Below, piece by piece: positions 36,429 through 50,485 of a DNA stretch of 64,000 bases. The notes below the pieces were generated by a model that worked only from the letters and a program-made list of their open reading frames with translations, had not been told where the DNA came from and did no database searches. A program made the translations under genes and the position numbers. Positions within the stretch are counted from its first letter, which is position 1. Each line of letters opens with the position of its first letter. The DNA comes from Rallus limicola (taxonomy: Eukaryota; Chordata; Aves; Gruiformes; Rallidae), in assembly GCA_022605955.1 (NCBI GenBank), contig JAKCOZ010000317.1, positions 62,001 to 126,000 on the forward strand, written 5' to 3'.

Positions 36429-37876
36429 CTCCCAAAGTAAAGAAGCTAGGACTGAAAGGCATAGCTTGTCTGAAACCTCCTAACAGGACACACAAGCAGA
36501 CCCTGTCACTTTGGCTCTCAGCCTTTTCCTTTGCCTGGAAAGAGGGAACATGCCTGGAACCTCCTACGGTGCTTTTCTCGGCCCTAGCAGACTGCAGTTC
36601 AAAACATGCTAAACGTCCAGCAATAACTCCCAAAGTAAAGAAGCTAGGCATGAAAGGCATAGCTTGTCTGAAACCTCCTAACAGGACACACAAGCAGACC
36701 CTGTCACTTTGGCTCTCAGCCTTTTCCTTTGCCTGGAAAGAGGGAACATGCCTGGAACCTCCTACGGTGCTTTTCTCGGCCCTAGCAGACTGCAGTTCAA
36801 AACATGCTAAACGTCCAGCAATAACTCCCAAAGTAAAGAAGCTAGGACTGAAAGGCATAGCTTGTCTGAAACCTCCTAACAGGACTCACAAGCAGACCCT
36901 GTCACTTTGGCTCTCAGCCTTTTCCTTTGCCTGGAAAGAGGGAACATGCCTGGAACCTCCTACGGTGCTTTTCTCGGCCCTAGCAGACTGCTGTTCAAAA
37001 CATGCTAAACGTCCAGCAATAACTCCCAAAGTAAAGAAGCTAGGACTGAAAGGCATAGCTTGTCTGAAACCTCCTAACAGGACACACAAGCAGACCCTGT
37101 CACTTTGGCTCTCAGCCTTTTCCTTTGCCTGGAAAGAGGGAACATGCCTGGAACCTCCTACGGTGCTTTTCTCGGCCCTAGCAGACTGCAGTTCAAAACA
37201 TGCTAAACGTCCAGCAATAACTCCCAAAGTAAAGAAGCTAGGACTGAAAGGCATAGCTTGTCTGAAACCTCCTAACAGGACTCACAAGCAGACCCTGTCA
37301 CTTTGGCTCTCAGCCTTTTCCTTTGCCTGGAAAGAGGGAACATGCCTGGAACCTCCTACGGTGCTTTTCTCGGCACTAGCATACTGCTGTTCAAAACATG
37401 CTAAACGTCCAGCAATAACTCCCAAAGTAAAGAAGCTAGGACTGAAAGGCATAGCTTGTCTGAAACCTCCTAACAGGACACACAAGCAGACCCTGTCACT
37501 TTGGCTCTCAGCCTTTTCCTTTGCCTGGAAAGAGGGAACATGCCTGGAACCTCCTACGGTGCTTTTCTCGGCCCTAGCAGACTGCAGTTCAAAACATGCT
37601 AAACGTCCAGCAATAACTCCCAAAGTAAAGAAGCTAGGCATGAAAGGCATAGCTTGTCTGAAACCTCCTAACAGGACACACAAGCAGACACTGTCACTTT
37701 GGCTCTCAGCCTTTTCCTTTGCCTGGAAAGAGGGAACATGCCTGGAACCTCCTACGGTGCTTTTCTCGGCCCTAGCAGACTGCAGTTCAAAACATGCTAA
37801 ACGTCCAGCAATAACTCCCAAAGTAAAGAAGCTAGGCATGAAAGGCATAGCTTGTCTGAAACCTCCTAACAGGACA

Positions 37877-40800
37877 CAAAGCAGACCCTGTCACTTTGGC
37901 TCTCAGCCTTTTCCTTTGCCTGGAAAGAGGGAACATGCCTGGAACCTCCTACGGTGCTTTTCTCGGCCCTAGCAGACTGCAGTTCAAAACATGCTAAACG
38001 TCCAGCAATAACTCCCAAAGTAAAGAAGCTAGGCATGAAAGGCATAGCTTGTCTGAAACCTCCTAACAGGACTCACAAGCAGACCCTGTCACTTTGGCTC
38101 TCAGCCTTTTCCTTTGCCTGGAAAGAGGGAACATGCCTGGAACCTCCTACGGTGCTTTTCTCGGCCCTAGCAGACTGCAGTTCAAAACATGCTAAACGTC
38201 CAGCAATAACTCCCAAAGTAAAGAAGCTAGGACTGAAAGGCATAGCTTGTCTGAAACCTCCTAACAGGACACACAAGCAGACCCTGTCACTTTGGCTCTC
38301 AGCCTTTTCCTTTGCCTGGAAAGAGGGAACATGCCTGGAACCTCCTACGGTGCTTTTCTCGGCCCTAGCAGACTGCAGTTCAAAACATGCTAAACGTCCA
38401 GCAATAACTCCCAAAGTAAAGAAGCTAGGACTGAAAGGCATAGCTTGTCTGAAACCTCCTAACAGGACACACAAGCAGACCCTGTCACTTTGGCTCTCAG
38501 CCTTTTCCTTTGCCTGGAAAGAGGGAACATGCCTGGAACCTCCTACGGTGCTTTTCTCGGCCCTAGCAGACTGCAGTTCAAAACATGCTAAACGTCCAGC
38601 AATAACTCCCAAAGTAAAGAAGCTAGGCATGAAAGGCATAGCTTGTCTGAAACCTCCTAACAGGACACACAAGCAGACCCTGTCACTTTGGCTCTCAGCC
38701 TTTTCCTTTGCCTGGAAAGAGGGAACATGCCTGGAACCTCCTACGGTGCTTTTCTCGGCCCTAGCAGACTGCAGTTCAAAACATGCTAAACGTCCAGCAA
38801 TAACTCCCAAAGTAAAGAAGCTAGGACTGAAAGGCATAGCTTGTCTGAAACCTCCTAACAGGACACACAAGCTGTCACTTTGGCTCTCAGCCTTTTCCTT
38901 TGCCTGGAAAGAGGGGAACATGCCTGGAACCTCCTACGGTGCTTTTCTCGGCCCTAGCAGACTGCAGTTCAAAACATGCTAAACGTCCAGCAATAACTCC
39001 CAAAGTAAAGAAGCTAGGACTGAAAGGCATAGCTTGTCTGAAACCTCCTAACAGGACACACAAGCAGACCCTGTCACTTTGGCTCTCAGCCTTTTCCTTT
39101 GCCTGGAAAGAGGGAACATGCCTGGAACCTCCTACGGTGCTTTTCTCGGCCCTAGCAGACTGCAGTTCAAAACATGCTAAACGTCCAGCAATAACTCCCA
39201 AAGTAAAGAAGCTAGGCATGAAAGGCATAGCTTGTCTGAAACCTCCTAACAGGACTCACAAGCAGACCCTGTCACTTTGGCTCTCAGCCTTTTCCTTTGC
39301 CTGGAAAGAGGGAACATGCCTGGAACCTCCTACGGTGCTTTTCTCGGCCCTAGCAGACTGCAGTTCAAAACATGCTAAACGTCCAGCAATAACTCCCAAA
39401 GTAAAGAAGCTAGGCATGAAAGGCATAGCTTGTCTGAAACCTCCTAACAGGACACACAAGCAGACCCTGTCACTTTGGCTCTCAGCCTTTTTCCTTTTGC
39501 GCTGGAAAGAGGGAACATGCCTGGAACCTCCTACGGTGCTTTTCTCGGCCCTAGCAGACTGCAGTTCAAAACATGCTAAACGTCCAGCAATAACTCCCAA
39601 AGTAAAGAAGCTAGGCATGAAAGGCATAGCTTGTCTGAAACCTCCTAACAGGACACACAGGCAGACCCTGTCACTTTGGCTCTCAGCCTTTTCCTTTGCC
39701 TGGAATGAGGGAACATACCTGCTACCTCCTACAGTGCTTTTCTCGGCCCTAGCAGACTGCAGTTCAAAACATGCTAAACGTCCAGCAATAACTCCCAAAG
39801 TAAAGAAGCTAGGCATGAAAGGCATAGCTTGTCTGAAACCTCCTAACAGGACACACAAGCAGACCCTGTCACTTTGGCTCTCAGCCTTTTCCTTTGCCTG
39901 GAAAGAGGGAACATGCCTGGAACCTCCTACGGTGCTTTTCTCGGCCCTAGCAGACTGCAGTTCAAAACATGCTAAACGTCCAGCAATAACTCCCAAAGTA
40001 AAGAAGCTAGGACTGAAAGGCATAGCTTGTCTGAAACCTCCTAACAGGACACACAAGCAGACCCTGTCACTTTGGCTCTCAGCCTTTTCCTTTGCCTGGA
40101 AAGAGGGAACATGCCTGGAACCTCCTACGGTGCTTTTCTCGGCCCTAGCAGACTGCAGTTCAAAACATGCTAAACGTCCAGCAATAACTCCCAAAGTAAA
40201 GAAGCTAGGCATGAAAGGCATAGCTTGTCTGAAACCTCCTAACAGGACACACAAGCAGACCCTGTCACTTTGGCTCTCAGCCTTTTCCTTTGCCTGGAAA
40301 GAGGGAACATGCCTGGAACCTCCTACGGTGCTTTTCTCGGCCCTAGCAGACTGCAGTTCAAAACATGCTAAACGTCCAGCAATAACTCCCAAAGTAAAGA
40401 AGCTAGGCATGAAAGGCATAGCTTGTCTGAAACCTCCTAACAGGACACACAAGCAGACCCTGTCACTTTGGCTCTCAGCCTTTTCCTTTGCCTGGAAAGA
40501 GGGAACATGCCTGGAACCTCCTACGGTGCTTTTCTCGGCCCTAGCAGACTGCAGTTCAAAACATGCTAAACGTCCAGCAATAACTCCCAAAGTAAAGAAG
40601 CTAGGACTGAAAGGCATAGCTTGTCTGAAACCTCCTAACAGGACACACAAGCAGACCCTGTCACTTTGGCTCTCAGCCTTTTCCTTTGCCTGGAAAGAGG
40701 GAACATGCCTGGAACCTCCTACGGTGCTTTTCTCGGCCCTAGCAGACTGCAGTTCAAAACATGCTAAACGTCCAGCAATAACTCCCAAAGTAAAGAAGCT

Positions 40801-41093
40801 AGGACTGAAAGGCATAGCTTGTCTGAAACCTCCTAACAGGACACACAAGCAGACCCTGTCACTTTGGCTCTCAGCCTTTTCCTTTGCCTGGAAAGAGGGA
40901 ACATGCCTGGAACCTCCTACGGTGCTTTTCTCGGCCCTAGCAGACTGCAGTTCAAAACATGCTAAACGTCCAGCAATAACTCCCAAAGTAAAGAAGCTAG
41001 GCATGAAAGGCATAGCTTGTCTGAAACCTCCTAACAGGACTCACAAGCAGACCCTGTCACTTTGGCTCTCAGCCTTTTCCTTTGCCTGGAAAA
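37877..41093 (+). repeat. Satellite stretch with scattered length changes
   Basis: Five length changes lie in 3.2 kb: -1 at 37,877 (acacaaagc), -6 at 38,871 (acaagctgtcac), +1 at 38,914 (gagggg), +3 at 39,489-39,501 (ctttttccttttgcgctgg) and +2 at 41,091 (ggaaaaagaggg). Most are homopolymer or short-unit changes. The stretch separates two regions with different variant repertoires. Confidence 0.8.
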
Positions 41094-42763
41094 AGAGGGA
41101 ACATGCCTGGAACCTCCTACGGTGCTTTTCTCGGCCCTAGCAGACTGCAGTTCAAAACATGCTAAACGTCCAGCAATAACTCCCAAAGTAAAGAAGCTAG
41201 GCATGAAAGGCATAGCTTGTCTGAAACCTCCTAACAGGACACACAAGCAGACCCTGTCACTTTGGCTCTCAGCCTTTTCCTTTGCCTGGAAAGAGGGAAC
41301 ATGCCTGGAACCTCCTACGGTGCTTTTCTCGGCCCTAGCAGACTGCAGTTCAAAACATGCTAAACGTCCAGCAATAACTCCCAAAGTAAAGAAGCTAGGC
41401 ATGAAAGGCATATCTTGTCTGAAACCTCCTAACAGGACACACAGGCAGACCCTGTCACTTTGGCTCTCAGCCTTTTCCTTTGCCTGGAAAGAGGGAACAT
41501 ACCTGCTACCTCCTACAGTGCTTTTCTCGGCCCTAGCAGACTGCAGTTCAAAACATGCTAAACGTCCAGCAATAACTCCCAAAGTAAAGAAGCTAGGCAT
41601 GAAAGGCATAGCTTGTCTGAAACCTCCTAACAGGACACACAAGCAGACCCTGTCACTTTGGCTCTCAGCCTTTTCCTTTGCCTGGAAAGAGGGAACATGC
41701 CTGGAACCTCCTACGGTGCTTTTCTCGGCCCTAGCAGACTGCAGTTCAAAACATGCTAAACGTCCAGCAATAACTCCCAAAGTAAAGAAGCTAGGCATGA
41801 AAGGCATAGCTTGTCTGAAACCTCCTAACAGGACACACAAGCAGACCCTGTCACTTTGGCTCTCAGCCTTTTCCTTTGCCTGGAAAGAGGGAACATGCCT
41901 GGAACCTCCTACGGTGCTTTTCTCGGCCCTAGCAGACTGCAGTTCAAAACATGCTAAACGTCCAGCAATAACTCCCAAAGTAAAGAAGCTAGGACTGAAA
42001 GGCATAGCTTGTCTGAAACCTCCTAACAGGACACACAAGCAGACCCTGTCACTTTGGCTCTCAGCCTTTTCCTTTGCCTGGAAAGAGGGAACATGCCTGG
42101 AACCTCCTACGGTGCTTTTCTCGGCCCTAGCAGACTGCAGTTCAAAACATGCTAAACGTCCAGCAATAACTCCCAAAGTAAAGAAGCTAGGCATGAAAGG
42201 CATAGCTTGTCTGAAACCTCCTAACAGGACACACAAGCAGACCCTGTCACTTTGGCTCTCAGCCTTTTCCTTTGCCTGGAAAGAGGGAACATGCCTGGAA
42301 CCTCCTACGGTGCTTTTCTCGGCCCTAGCAGACTGCAGTTCAAAACATGCTAAACGTCCAGCAATAACTCCCAAAGTAAAGAAGCTAGGACTGAAAGGCA
42401 TAGCTTGTCTGAAACCTCCTAACAGGACACACAAGCAGACCCTGTCACTTTGGCTCTCAGCCTTTTCCTTTGCCTGGAAAGAGGGAACATGCCTGGAACC
42501 TCCTACGGTGCTTTTCTCGGCCCTAGCAGACTGCAGTTCAAAACATGCTAAACGTCCAGCAATAACTCCCAAAGTAAAGAAGCTAGGACTGAAAGGCATA
42601 GCTTGTCTGAAACCTCCTAACAGGACACACAAGCAGACCCTGTCACTTTGGCTCTCAGCCTTTTCCTTTGCCTGGAAAGAGGGAACATGCCTGGAACCTC
42701 CTACGGTGCTTTTCTCGGCCCTAGCAGACTGCAGTTCAAAACATGCTAAACGTCCAGCAATAA
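39195..42763 (+). repeat. 9-monomer higher-order repeat, two copies (about 1.78 kb each)
   Basis: Copy 1 is 39,195-40,979 and copy 2 is 40,980-42,763. Each opens with a type M t62 monomer (39,256 and 41,041), then M, then M with cacacaggcag and the Y haplotype. The remaining monomers run M L M M L L in copy 1 and M M L M L L in copy 2. The cacaggcag change is seen only in these two monomers (39,655 and 41,450). Copy 1 also has aatgagg at 113. The lengths exceed 1,782 by the +3 and +2 insertions. Confidence 0.82.
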
Positions 42764-42961
42764 CTCCCAAAGTAAAGAAGCTAGGCATGAAAGGCATAGC
42801 TTGTCTGAAACCTCCTAACAGGACTCACCAGCAGACCCTGTCACTTTGGCTCTCAGCCTTTTCCTTTGCCTGGAAAGAGGGAACATGCCTGGAACCTCCT
42901 ACGGTGCTTTTCTCGGCCCTAGCAGACTGCAGTTCAAAACATGCTAAACGTCCAGCAATAA

Positions 42962-45900
42962 CTCCCAAAGTAAAGAAGCTAGGCATGAAAGGCATAGCTT
43001 GTCTGAAACCTCCTAACAGGACACACAAGCAGACCCTGTCACTTTGGCTCTCAGCCTTTTCCTTTGCCTGGAAAGAGGGAACATGCCTGGAACCTCCTAC
43101 GGTGCTTTTCTCGGCCCTAGCAGACTGCAGTTCAAAACATGCTAAACGTCCAGCAATAACTCCCAAAGTAAAGAAGCTAGGCATGAAAGGCATAGCTTGT
43201 CTGAAACCTCCTAACAGGACACACAAGCAGACCCTGTCACTTTGGCTCTCAGCCTTTTCCTTTGCCTGGAAAGAGGGAACATGCCTGGAACCTCCTACGG
43301 TGCTTTTCTCGGCCCTAGCAGACTGCAGTTCAAAACATGCTAAACGTCCAGCAATAACTCCCAAAGTAAAGAAGCTAGGACTGAAAGGCATAGCTTGTCT
43401 GAAACCTCCTAACAGGACACACAAGCAGACCCTGTCACTTTGGCTCTCAGCCTTTTCCTTTGCCTGGAAAGAGGGAACATGCCTGGAACCTCCTACGGTG
43501 CTTTTCTCGGCCCTAGCAGACTGCAGTTCAAAACATGCTAAACGTCCAGCAATAACTCCCAAAGTAAAGAAGCTAGGCATGAAAGGCATAGCTTGTCTGA
43601 AACCTCCTAACAGGACACACAAGCAGACCCTGTCACTTTGGCTCTCAGCCTTTTCCTTTGCCTGGAAAGAGGGAACATGCCTGGAACCTCCTACGGTGCT
43701 TTTCTCGGCCCTAGCAGACTGCAGTTCAAAACATGCTAAACGTCCAGCAATAACTCCCAAAGTAAAGAAGCTAGGCATGAAAGGCATAGCTTGTCTGAAA
43801 CCTCCTAACAGGACACACAAGCAGACCCTGTCACTTTGGCTCTCAGCCTTTTCCTTTGCCTGGAAAGAGGGAACATGCCTGGAACCTCCTACGGTGCTTT
43901 TCTCGGCCCTAGCAGACTGCAGTTCAAAACATGCTAAACGTCCAGCAATAACTCCCAAAGTAAAGAAGCTAGGCCTGAAAGGCATAGCTTGTCTGAAACC
44001 TCCTAACAGGACACACAAGCAGACCCTGTCACTTTGGCTCTCAGCCTTTTCCTTTGCCTGGAAAGAGGGAACATGCCTGGAACCTCCTACGGTGCTTTTC
44101 TCGGCCCTAGCAGACTGCAGTTCAAAACATGCTAAACGTCCAGCAATAACTCCCAAAGTAAAGAAGCTAGGCATGAAAGGCATAGCTTGTCTGAAACCTC
44201 CTAACAGGACACACAAGCAGACCCTGTCACTTTGGCTCTCAGCCTTTTCCTTTGCCTGGAAAGAGGGAACATGCCTGGAACCTCCTACAGTGCTTTTCTC
44301 GGCCCTAGCAGACTGCAGTTCAAAACATGCTAAACGTCCAGCAATAACTCCCAAAGTAAAGAAGCTAGGCATGAAAGGCATAGCTTGTCTGAAACCTCCT
44401 AACAGGACACACAAGCAGACCCTGTCACTTTGGCTCTCAGCCTTTTCCTTTGCCTGGAAAGAGGGAACATGCCTGGAACCTCCTACGGTGCTTTTCTCGG
44501 CCCTAGCAGACTGCAGTTCAAAACATGCTAAACGTCCAGCAATAACTCCCAAAGTAAAGAAGCTAGGCATGAAAGGCATAGCTTGTCTGAAACCTCCTAA
44601 CAGGACACACAAGCAGACCCTGTCACTTTGGCTCTCAGCCTTTTCCTTTGCCTGGAATGAGGGAACATACCTGCTACCTTCTACAGTGCTTTTCTCGGCC
44701 CTAGCAGACTGCAGTTCAAAACATGCTAAACGTCCAGCAATAACTCCCAAAGTAAAGAAGCTAGGACTGAAAGGCATAGCTTGTCTGAAACCTCCTAACA
44801 GGACACACAAGCAGACCCTGTCACTTTGGCTCTCAGCCTTTTCCTTTGCCTGGAAAGAGGGAACATGCCTGGAACCTCCTACGGTGCTTTTCTCGGCCCT
44901 AGCAGACTGCAGTTCAAAACATGCTAAACATCCAGCAATAACTCCCAAAGTAAAGAAGCTAGGCATGAAAGGCATAGCTTGTCTGAAACCTCCTAACAGG
45001 ACACACAAGCAGACCCTGTCACTTTGGCTCTCAGCCTTTTCCTTTGCCTGGAAAGAGGGAACATGCCTGGAACCTCCTACGGTGCTTTTCTCGGCCCTAG
45101 CAGACTGCAGTTCAAAACATGCTAAACGTCCAGCAATAACTCCCAAAGTAAAGAAGCTAGGACTGAAAGGCATAGCTTGTCTGAAACCTCCTAACAGGAC
45201 ACACAAGCAGACCCTGTCACTTTGGCTCTCAGCCTTTTCCTTTGCCTGGAAAGAGGGAACATGCCTGGAACCTCCTACGGTGCTTTTCTCGGCCCTAGCA
45301 GACTGCAGTTCAAAACATGCTAAACGTCCAGCAATAACTCCCAAAGTAAAGAAGCTAGGCATGAAAGGCATAGCTTGTCTGAAACCTCCTAACAGGACAC
45401 ACAAGCAGACCCTGTCACTTTGGCTCTCAGCCTTTTCCTTTGCCTGGAAAGAGGGAACATGCCTGGAACCTCCTACGGTGCTTTTCTCGGCCCTAGCAGA
45501 CTGCAGTTCAAAACATGCTAAACGTCCAGCAATAACTCCCAAAGTAAAGAAGCTAGGACTGAAAGGCATAGCTTGTCTGAAACCTCCTAACAGGACACAC
45601 AAGCAGACCCTGTCACTTTGGCTCTCAGCCTTTTCCTTTGCCTGGAAAGAGGGAACATGCCTGGAACCTCCTACGGTGCTTTTCTCGGCCCTAGCAGACT
45701 GCAGTTCAAAACATGCTAAACGTCCAGCAATAACTCCCAAAGTAAAGAAGCTAGGACTGAAAGGCATAGCTTGTCTGAAACCTCCTAACAGGACACACAA
45801 GCAGACCCTGTCACTTTGGCTCTCAGCCTTTTCCTTTGCCTGGAAAGAGGGAACATGCCTGGAACCTCCTACGGTGCTTTTCTCGGCCCTAGCAGACTGC

Positions 45901-46129
45901 AGTTCAAAACATGCTAAACGTCCAGCAATAACTCCCAAAGTAAAGAAGCTAGGCATGAAAGGCATAGCTTGTCTGAAACCTCCTAACAGGACTCACCAGC
46001 AGACCCTGTCACTTTGGCTCTCAGCCTTTTCCTTTGCCTGGAAAGAGGGAACATGCCTGGAACCTCCTACGGTGCTTTTCTCGGCCCTAGCAGACTGCAG
46101 TTCAAAACATGCTAAACGTCCAGCAATAA
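42962..46129 (+). repeat. caccagcag-terminated HOR unit, 16 monomers
   Basis: The unit ends with a type M monomer carrying t62 and c66 (gactcaccagcag, at 45,993). The preceding such monomer is at 42,825. It contains a rare ggcctg monomer (43,972), tacag at 44,287, aatgagg with ctaccttctacag near 44,657, and aaacatcc near 44,927. Confidence 0.9.
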
Positions 46130-48109
46130 CTCCCAAAGTAAAGAAGCTAGGCATGAAAGGCATAGCTTGTCTGAAACCTCCTAACAGGACACACAAGCAG
46201 ACCCTGTCACTTTGGCTCTCAGCCTTTTCCTTTGCCTGGAAAGAGGGAACATGCCTGGAACCTCCTACGGTGCTTTTCTCGGCCCTAGCAGACTGCAGTT
46301 CAAAACATGCTAAACGTCCAGCAATAACTCCCAAAGTAAAGAAGCTAGGCATGAAAGGCATAGCTTGTCTGAAACCTCCTAACAGGACACACAAGCAGAC
46401 CCTGTCACTTTGGCTCTCAGCCTTTTCCTTTGCCTGGAAAGAGGGAACATGCCTGGAACCTCCTACGGTGCTTTTCTCGGCCCTAGCAGACTGCAGTTCA
46501 AAACATGCTAAACGTCCAGCAATAACTCCCAAAGTAAAGAAGCTAGGCATGAAAGGCATAGCTTGTCTGAAACCTCCTAACAGGACACACAAGCAGACCC
46601 TGTCACTTTGGCTCTCAGCCTTTTCCTTTGCCTGGAATGAGGGAACATACCTGCTACCTTCTACAGTGCTTTTCTCGGCCCTAGCAGACTGCAGTTCAAA
46701 ACATGCTAAACGTCCAGCAATAACTCCCAAAGTAAAGAAGCTAGGCATGAAAGGCATAGCTTGTCTGAAACCTCCTAACAGGACACACAAGCAGACCCTG
46801 TCACTTTGGCTCTCAGCCTTTTCCTTTGCCTGGAAAGAGGGAACATGCCTGGAACCTCCTACGGTGCTTTTCTCGGCCCTAGCAGACTGCAGTTCAAAAC
46901 ATGCTAAACATCCAGCAATAACTCCCAAAGTAAAGAAGCTAGGCATGAAAGGCATAGCTTGTCTGAAACCTCCTAACAGGACACACAAGCAGACCCTGTC
47001 ACTTTGGCTCTCAGCCTTTTCCTTTGCCTGGAAAGAGGGAACATGCCTGGAACCTCCTACGGTGCTTTTCTCGGCCCTAGCAGACTGCAGTTCAAAACAT
47101 GCTAAACGTCCAGCAATAACTCCCAAAGTAAAGAAGCTAGGACTGAAAGGCATAGCTTGTCTGAAACCTCCTAACAGGACACACAAGCAGACCCTGTCAC
47201 TTTGGCTCTCAGCCTTTTCCTTTGCCTGGAAAGAGGGAACATGCCTGGAACCTCCTACGGTGCTTTTCTCGGCCCTAGCAGACTGCAGTTCAAAACATGC
47301 TAAACGTCCAGCAATAACTCCCAAAGTAAAGAAGCTAGGCATGAAAGGCATAGCTTGTCTGAAACCTCCTAACAGGACACACAAGCAGACCCTGTCACTT
47401 TGGCTCTCAGCCTTTTCCTTTGCCTGGAAAGAGGGAACATGCCTGGAACCTCCTACGGTGCTTTTCTCGGCCCTAGCAGACTGCAGTTCAAAACATGCTA
47501 AACGTCCAGCAATAACTCCCAAAGTAAAGAAGCTAGGACTGAAAGGCATAGCTTGTCTGAAACCTCCTAACAGGACACACAAGCAGACCCTGTCACTTTG
47601 GCTCTCAGCCTTTTCCTTTGCCTGGAAAGAGGGAACATGCCTGGAACCTCCTACGGTGCTTTTCTCGGCCCTAGCAGACTGCAGTTCAAAACATGCTAAA
47701 CGTCCAGCAATAACTCCCAAAGTAAAGAAGCTAGGACTGAAAGGCATAGCTTGTCTGAAACCTCCTAACAGGACACACAAGCAGACCCTGTCACTTTGGC
47801 TCTCAGCCTTTTCCTTTGCCTGGAAAGAGGGAACATGCCTGGAACCTCCTACGGTGCTTTTCTCGGCCCTAGCAGACTGCAGTTCAAAACATGCTAAACG
47901 TCCAGCAATAACTCCCAAAGTAAAGAAGCTAGGCATGAAAGGCATAGCTTGTCTGAAACCTCCTAACAGGACTCACCAGCAGACCCTGTCACTTTGGCTC
48001 TCAGCCTTTTCCTTTGCCTGGAAAGAGGGAACATGCCTGGAACCTCCTACGGTGCTTTTCTCGGCCCTAGCAGACTGCAGTTCAAAACATGCTAAACGTC
48101 CAGCAATAA
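46130..48109 (+). repeat. caccagcag-terminated HOR unit, 10 monomers
   Basis: This is a duplicate of 44,150-46,129 at exactly 1,980 bp. It repeats aatgagg with the private ctaccttctacag (near 46,637), aaacatcc (near 46,907) and the terminal caccagcag (47,973). The copies differ at the M/L site of the fourth monomer (L then M) and at tacag in the first. Confidence 0.92.
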
Positions 48110-50485
48110 CTCCCAAAGTAAAGAAGCTAGGCATGAAAGGCATAGCTTGTCTGAAACCTCCTAACAGGACACACAAGCAGACCCTGTCACTTTGGCTCTC
48201 AGCCTTTTCCTTTGCCTGGAAAGAGGGAACATGCCTGGAACCTCCTACGGTGCTTTTCTCGGCCCTAGCAGACTGCAGTTCAAAACATGCTAAACGTCCA
48301 GCAATAACTCCCAAAGTAAAGAAGCTAGGCATGAAAGGCATAGCTTGTCTGAAACCTCCTAACAGGACACACAAGCAGACCCTGTCACTTTGGCTCTCAG
48401 CCTTTTCCTTTGCCTGGAAAGAGGGAACATGCCTGGAACCTCCTACGGTGCTTTTCTCGGCCCTAGCAGACTGCAGTTCAAAACATGCTAAACGTCCAGC
48501 AATAACTCCCAAAGTAAAGAAGCTAGGCATGAAAGGCATAGCTTGTCTGAAACCTCCTAACAGGACACACAAGCAGACCCTGTCACTTTGGCTCTCAGCC
48601 TTTTCCTTTGCCTGGAAAGAGGGAACATGCCTGGAACCTCCTACGGTGCTTTTCTCGGCCCTAGCAGACTGCAGTTCAAAACATGCTAAACGTCCAGCAA
48701 TAACTCCCAAAGTAAAGAAGCTAGGACTGAAAGGCATAGCTTGTCTGAAACCTCCTAACAGGACACACAAGCAGACCCTGTCACTTTGGCTCTCAGCCTT
48801 TTCCTTTGCCTGGAAAGAGGGAACATGCCTGGAACCTCCTACGGTGCTTTTCTCGGCCCTAGCAGACTGCAGTTCAAAACATGCTAAACGTCCAGCAATA
48901 ACTCCCAAAGTAAAGAAGCTAGGACTGAAAGGCATAGCTTGTCTGAAACCTCCTAACAGGACACACAAGCAGACCCTGTCACTTTGGCTCTCAGCCTTTT
49001 CCTTTGCCTGGAAAGAGGGAACATGCCTGGAACCTCCTACGGTGCTTTTCTCGGCCCTAGCAGACTGCAGTTCAAAACATGCTAAACGTCCAGCAATAAC
49101 TCCCAAAGTAAAGAAGCTAGGACTGAAAGGCATAGCTTGTCTGAAACCTCCTAACAGGACACACAAGCAGACCCTGTCACTTTGGCTCTCAGCCTTTTCC
49201 TTTGCCTGGAAAGAGGGAACATGCCTGGAACCTCCTACGGTGCTTTTCTCGGCCCTAGCAGACTGCAGTTCAAAACATGCTAAACGTCCAGCAATAACTC
49301 CCAAAGTAAAGAAGCTAGGACTGAAAGGCATAGCTTGTCTGAAACCTCCTAACAGGACACACAAGCAGACCCTGTCACTTTGGCTCTCAGCCTTTTCCTT
49401 TGCCTGGAAAGAGGGAACATGCCTGGAACCTCCTACGGTGCTTTTCTCGGCCCTAGCAGACTAAAGTTCAAAACATGCTAAACGTCCAGCAATAACTCCC
49501 AAAGTAAAGAAGCTAGGACTGAAAGGCATAGCTTGTCTGAAACCTCCTAACAGGACTCACAAGCAGACCCTGTCACTTTGGCTCTCAGCCTTTTCCTTTG
49601 CCTGGAAAGAGGGAACATGCCTGGAACCTCCTACGGTGCTTTTCTCGGCCCTAGCAGACTGCAGTTCAAAACATGCTAAACGTCCAGCAATAACTCCCAA
49701 AGTAAAGAAGCTAGGACTGAAAGGCATAGCTTGTCTGAAACCTCCTAACAGGACACACAAGCAGACCCTGTCACTTTGGCTCTCAGCCTTTTCCTTTGCC
49801 TGGAAAGAGGGAACATGCCTGGAACCTCCTACGGTGCTTTTCTCGGCCCTAGCAGACTGCAGTTCAAAACATGCTAAACGTCCAGCAATAACTCCCAAAG
49901 TAAAGAAGCTAGGACTGAAAGGCATAGCTTGTCTGAAACCTCCTAACAGGACACACAAGCAGACCCTGTCACTTTGGCTCTCAGCCTTTTCCTTTGCCTG
50001 GAAAGAGGGAACATGCCTGGAACCTCCTACGGTGCTTTTCTCGGCCCTAGCAGACTGCAGTTCAAAACATGCTAAACGTCCAGCAATAACTCCCAAAGTA
50101 AAGAAGCTAGGACTGAAAGGCATAGCTTGTCTGAAACCTCCTAACAGGACACACAAGCAGACCCTGTCACTTTGGCTCTCAGCCTTTTCCTTTGCCTGGA
50201 AAGAGGGAACATGCCTGGAACCTCCTACGGTGCTTTTCTCGGCCCTAGCAGACTGCAGTTCAAAACATGCTAAACGTCCAGCAATAACTCCCAAAGTAAA
50301 GAAGCTAGGCATGAAAGGCATAGCTTGTCTGAAACCTCCTAACAGGACTCACCAGCAGACCCTGTCACTTTGGCTCTCAGCCTTTTCCTTTGCCTGGAAA
50401 GAGGGAACATGCCTGGAACCTCCTACGGTGCTTTTCTCGGCCCTAGCAGACTGCAGTTCAAAACATGCTAAACGTCCAGCAATAA
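48110..50485 (+). repeat. caccagcag-terminated HOR unit, 12 monomers
   Basis: The order is M M M, then eight L monomers, then M with caccagcag (50,349). One L carries the private gactaaag (49,462), which destroys PstI and makes a stop in the forward open frame. The next L has t62 (49,557). Confidence 0.9.
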
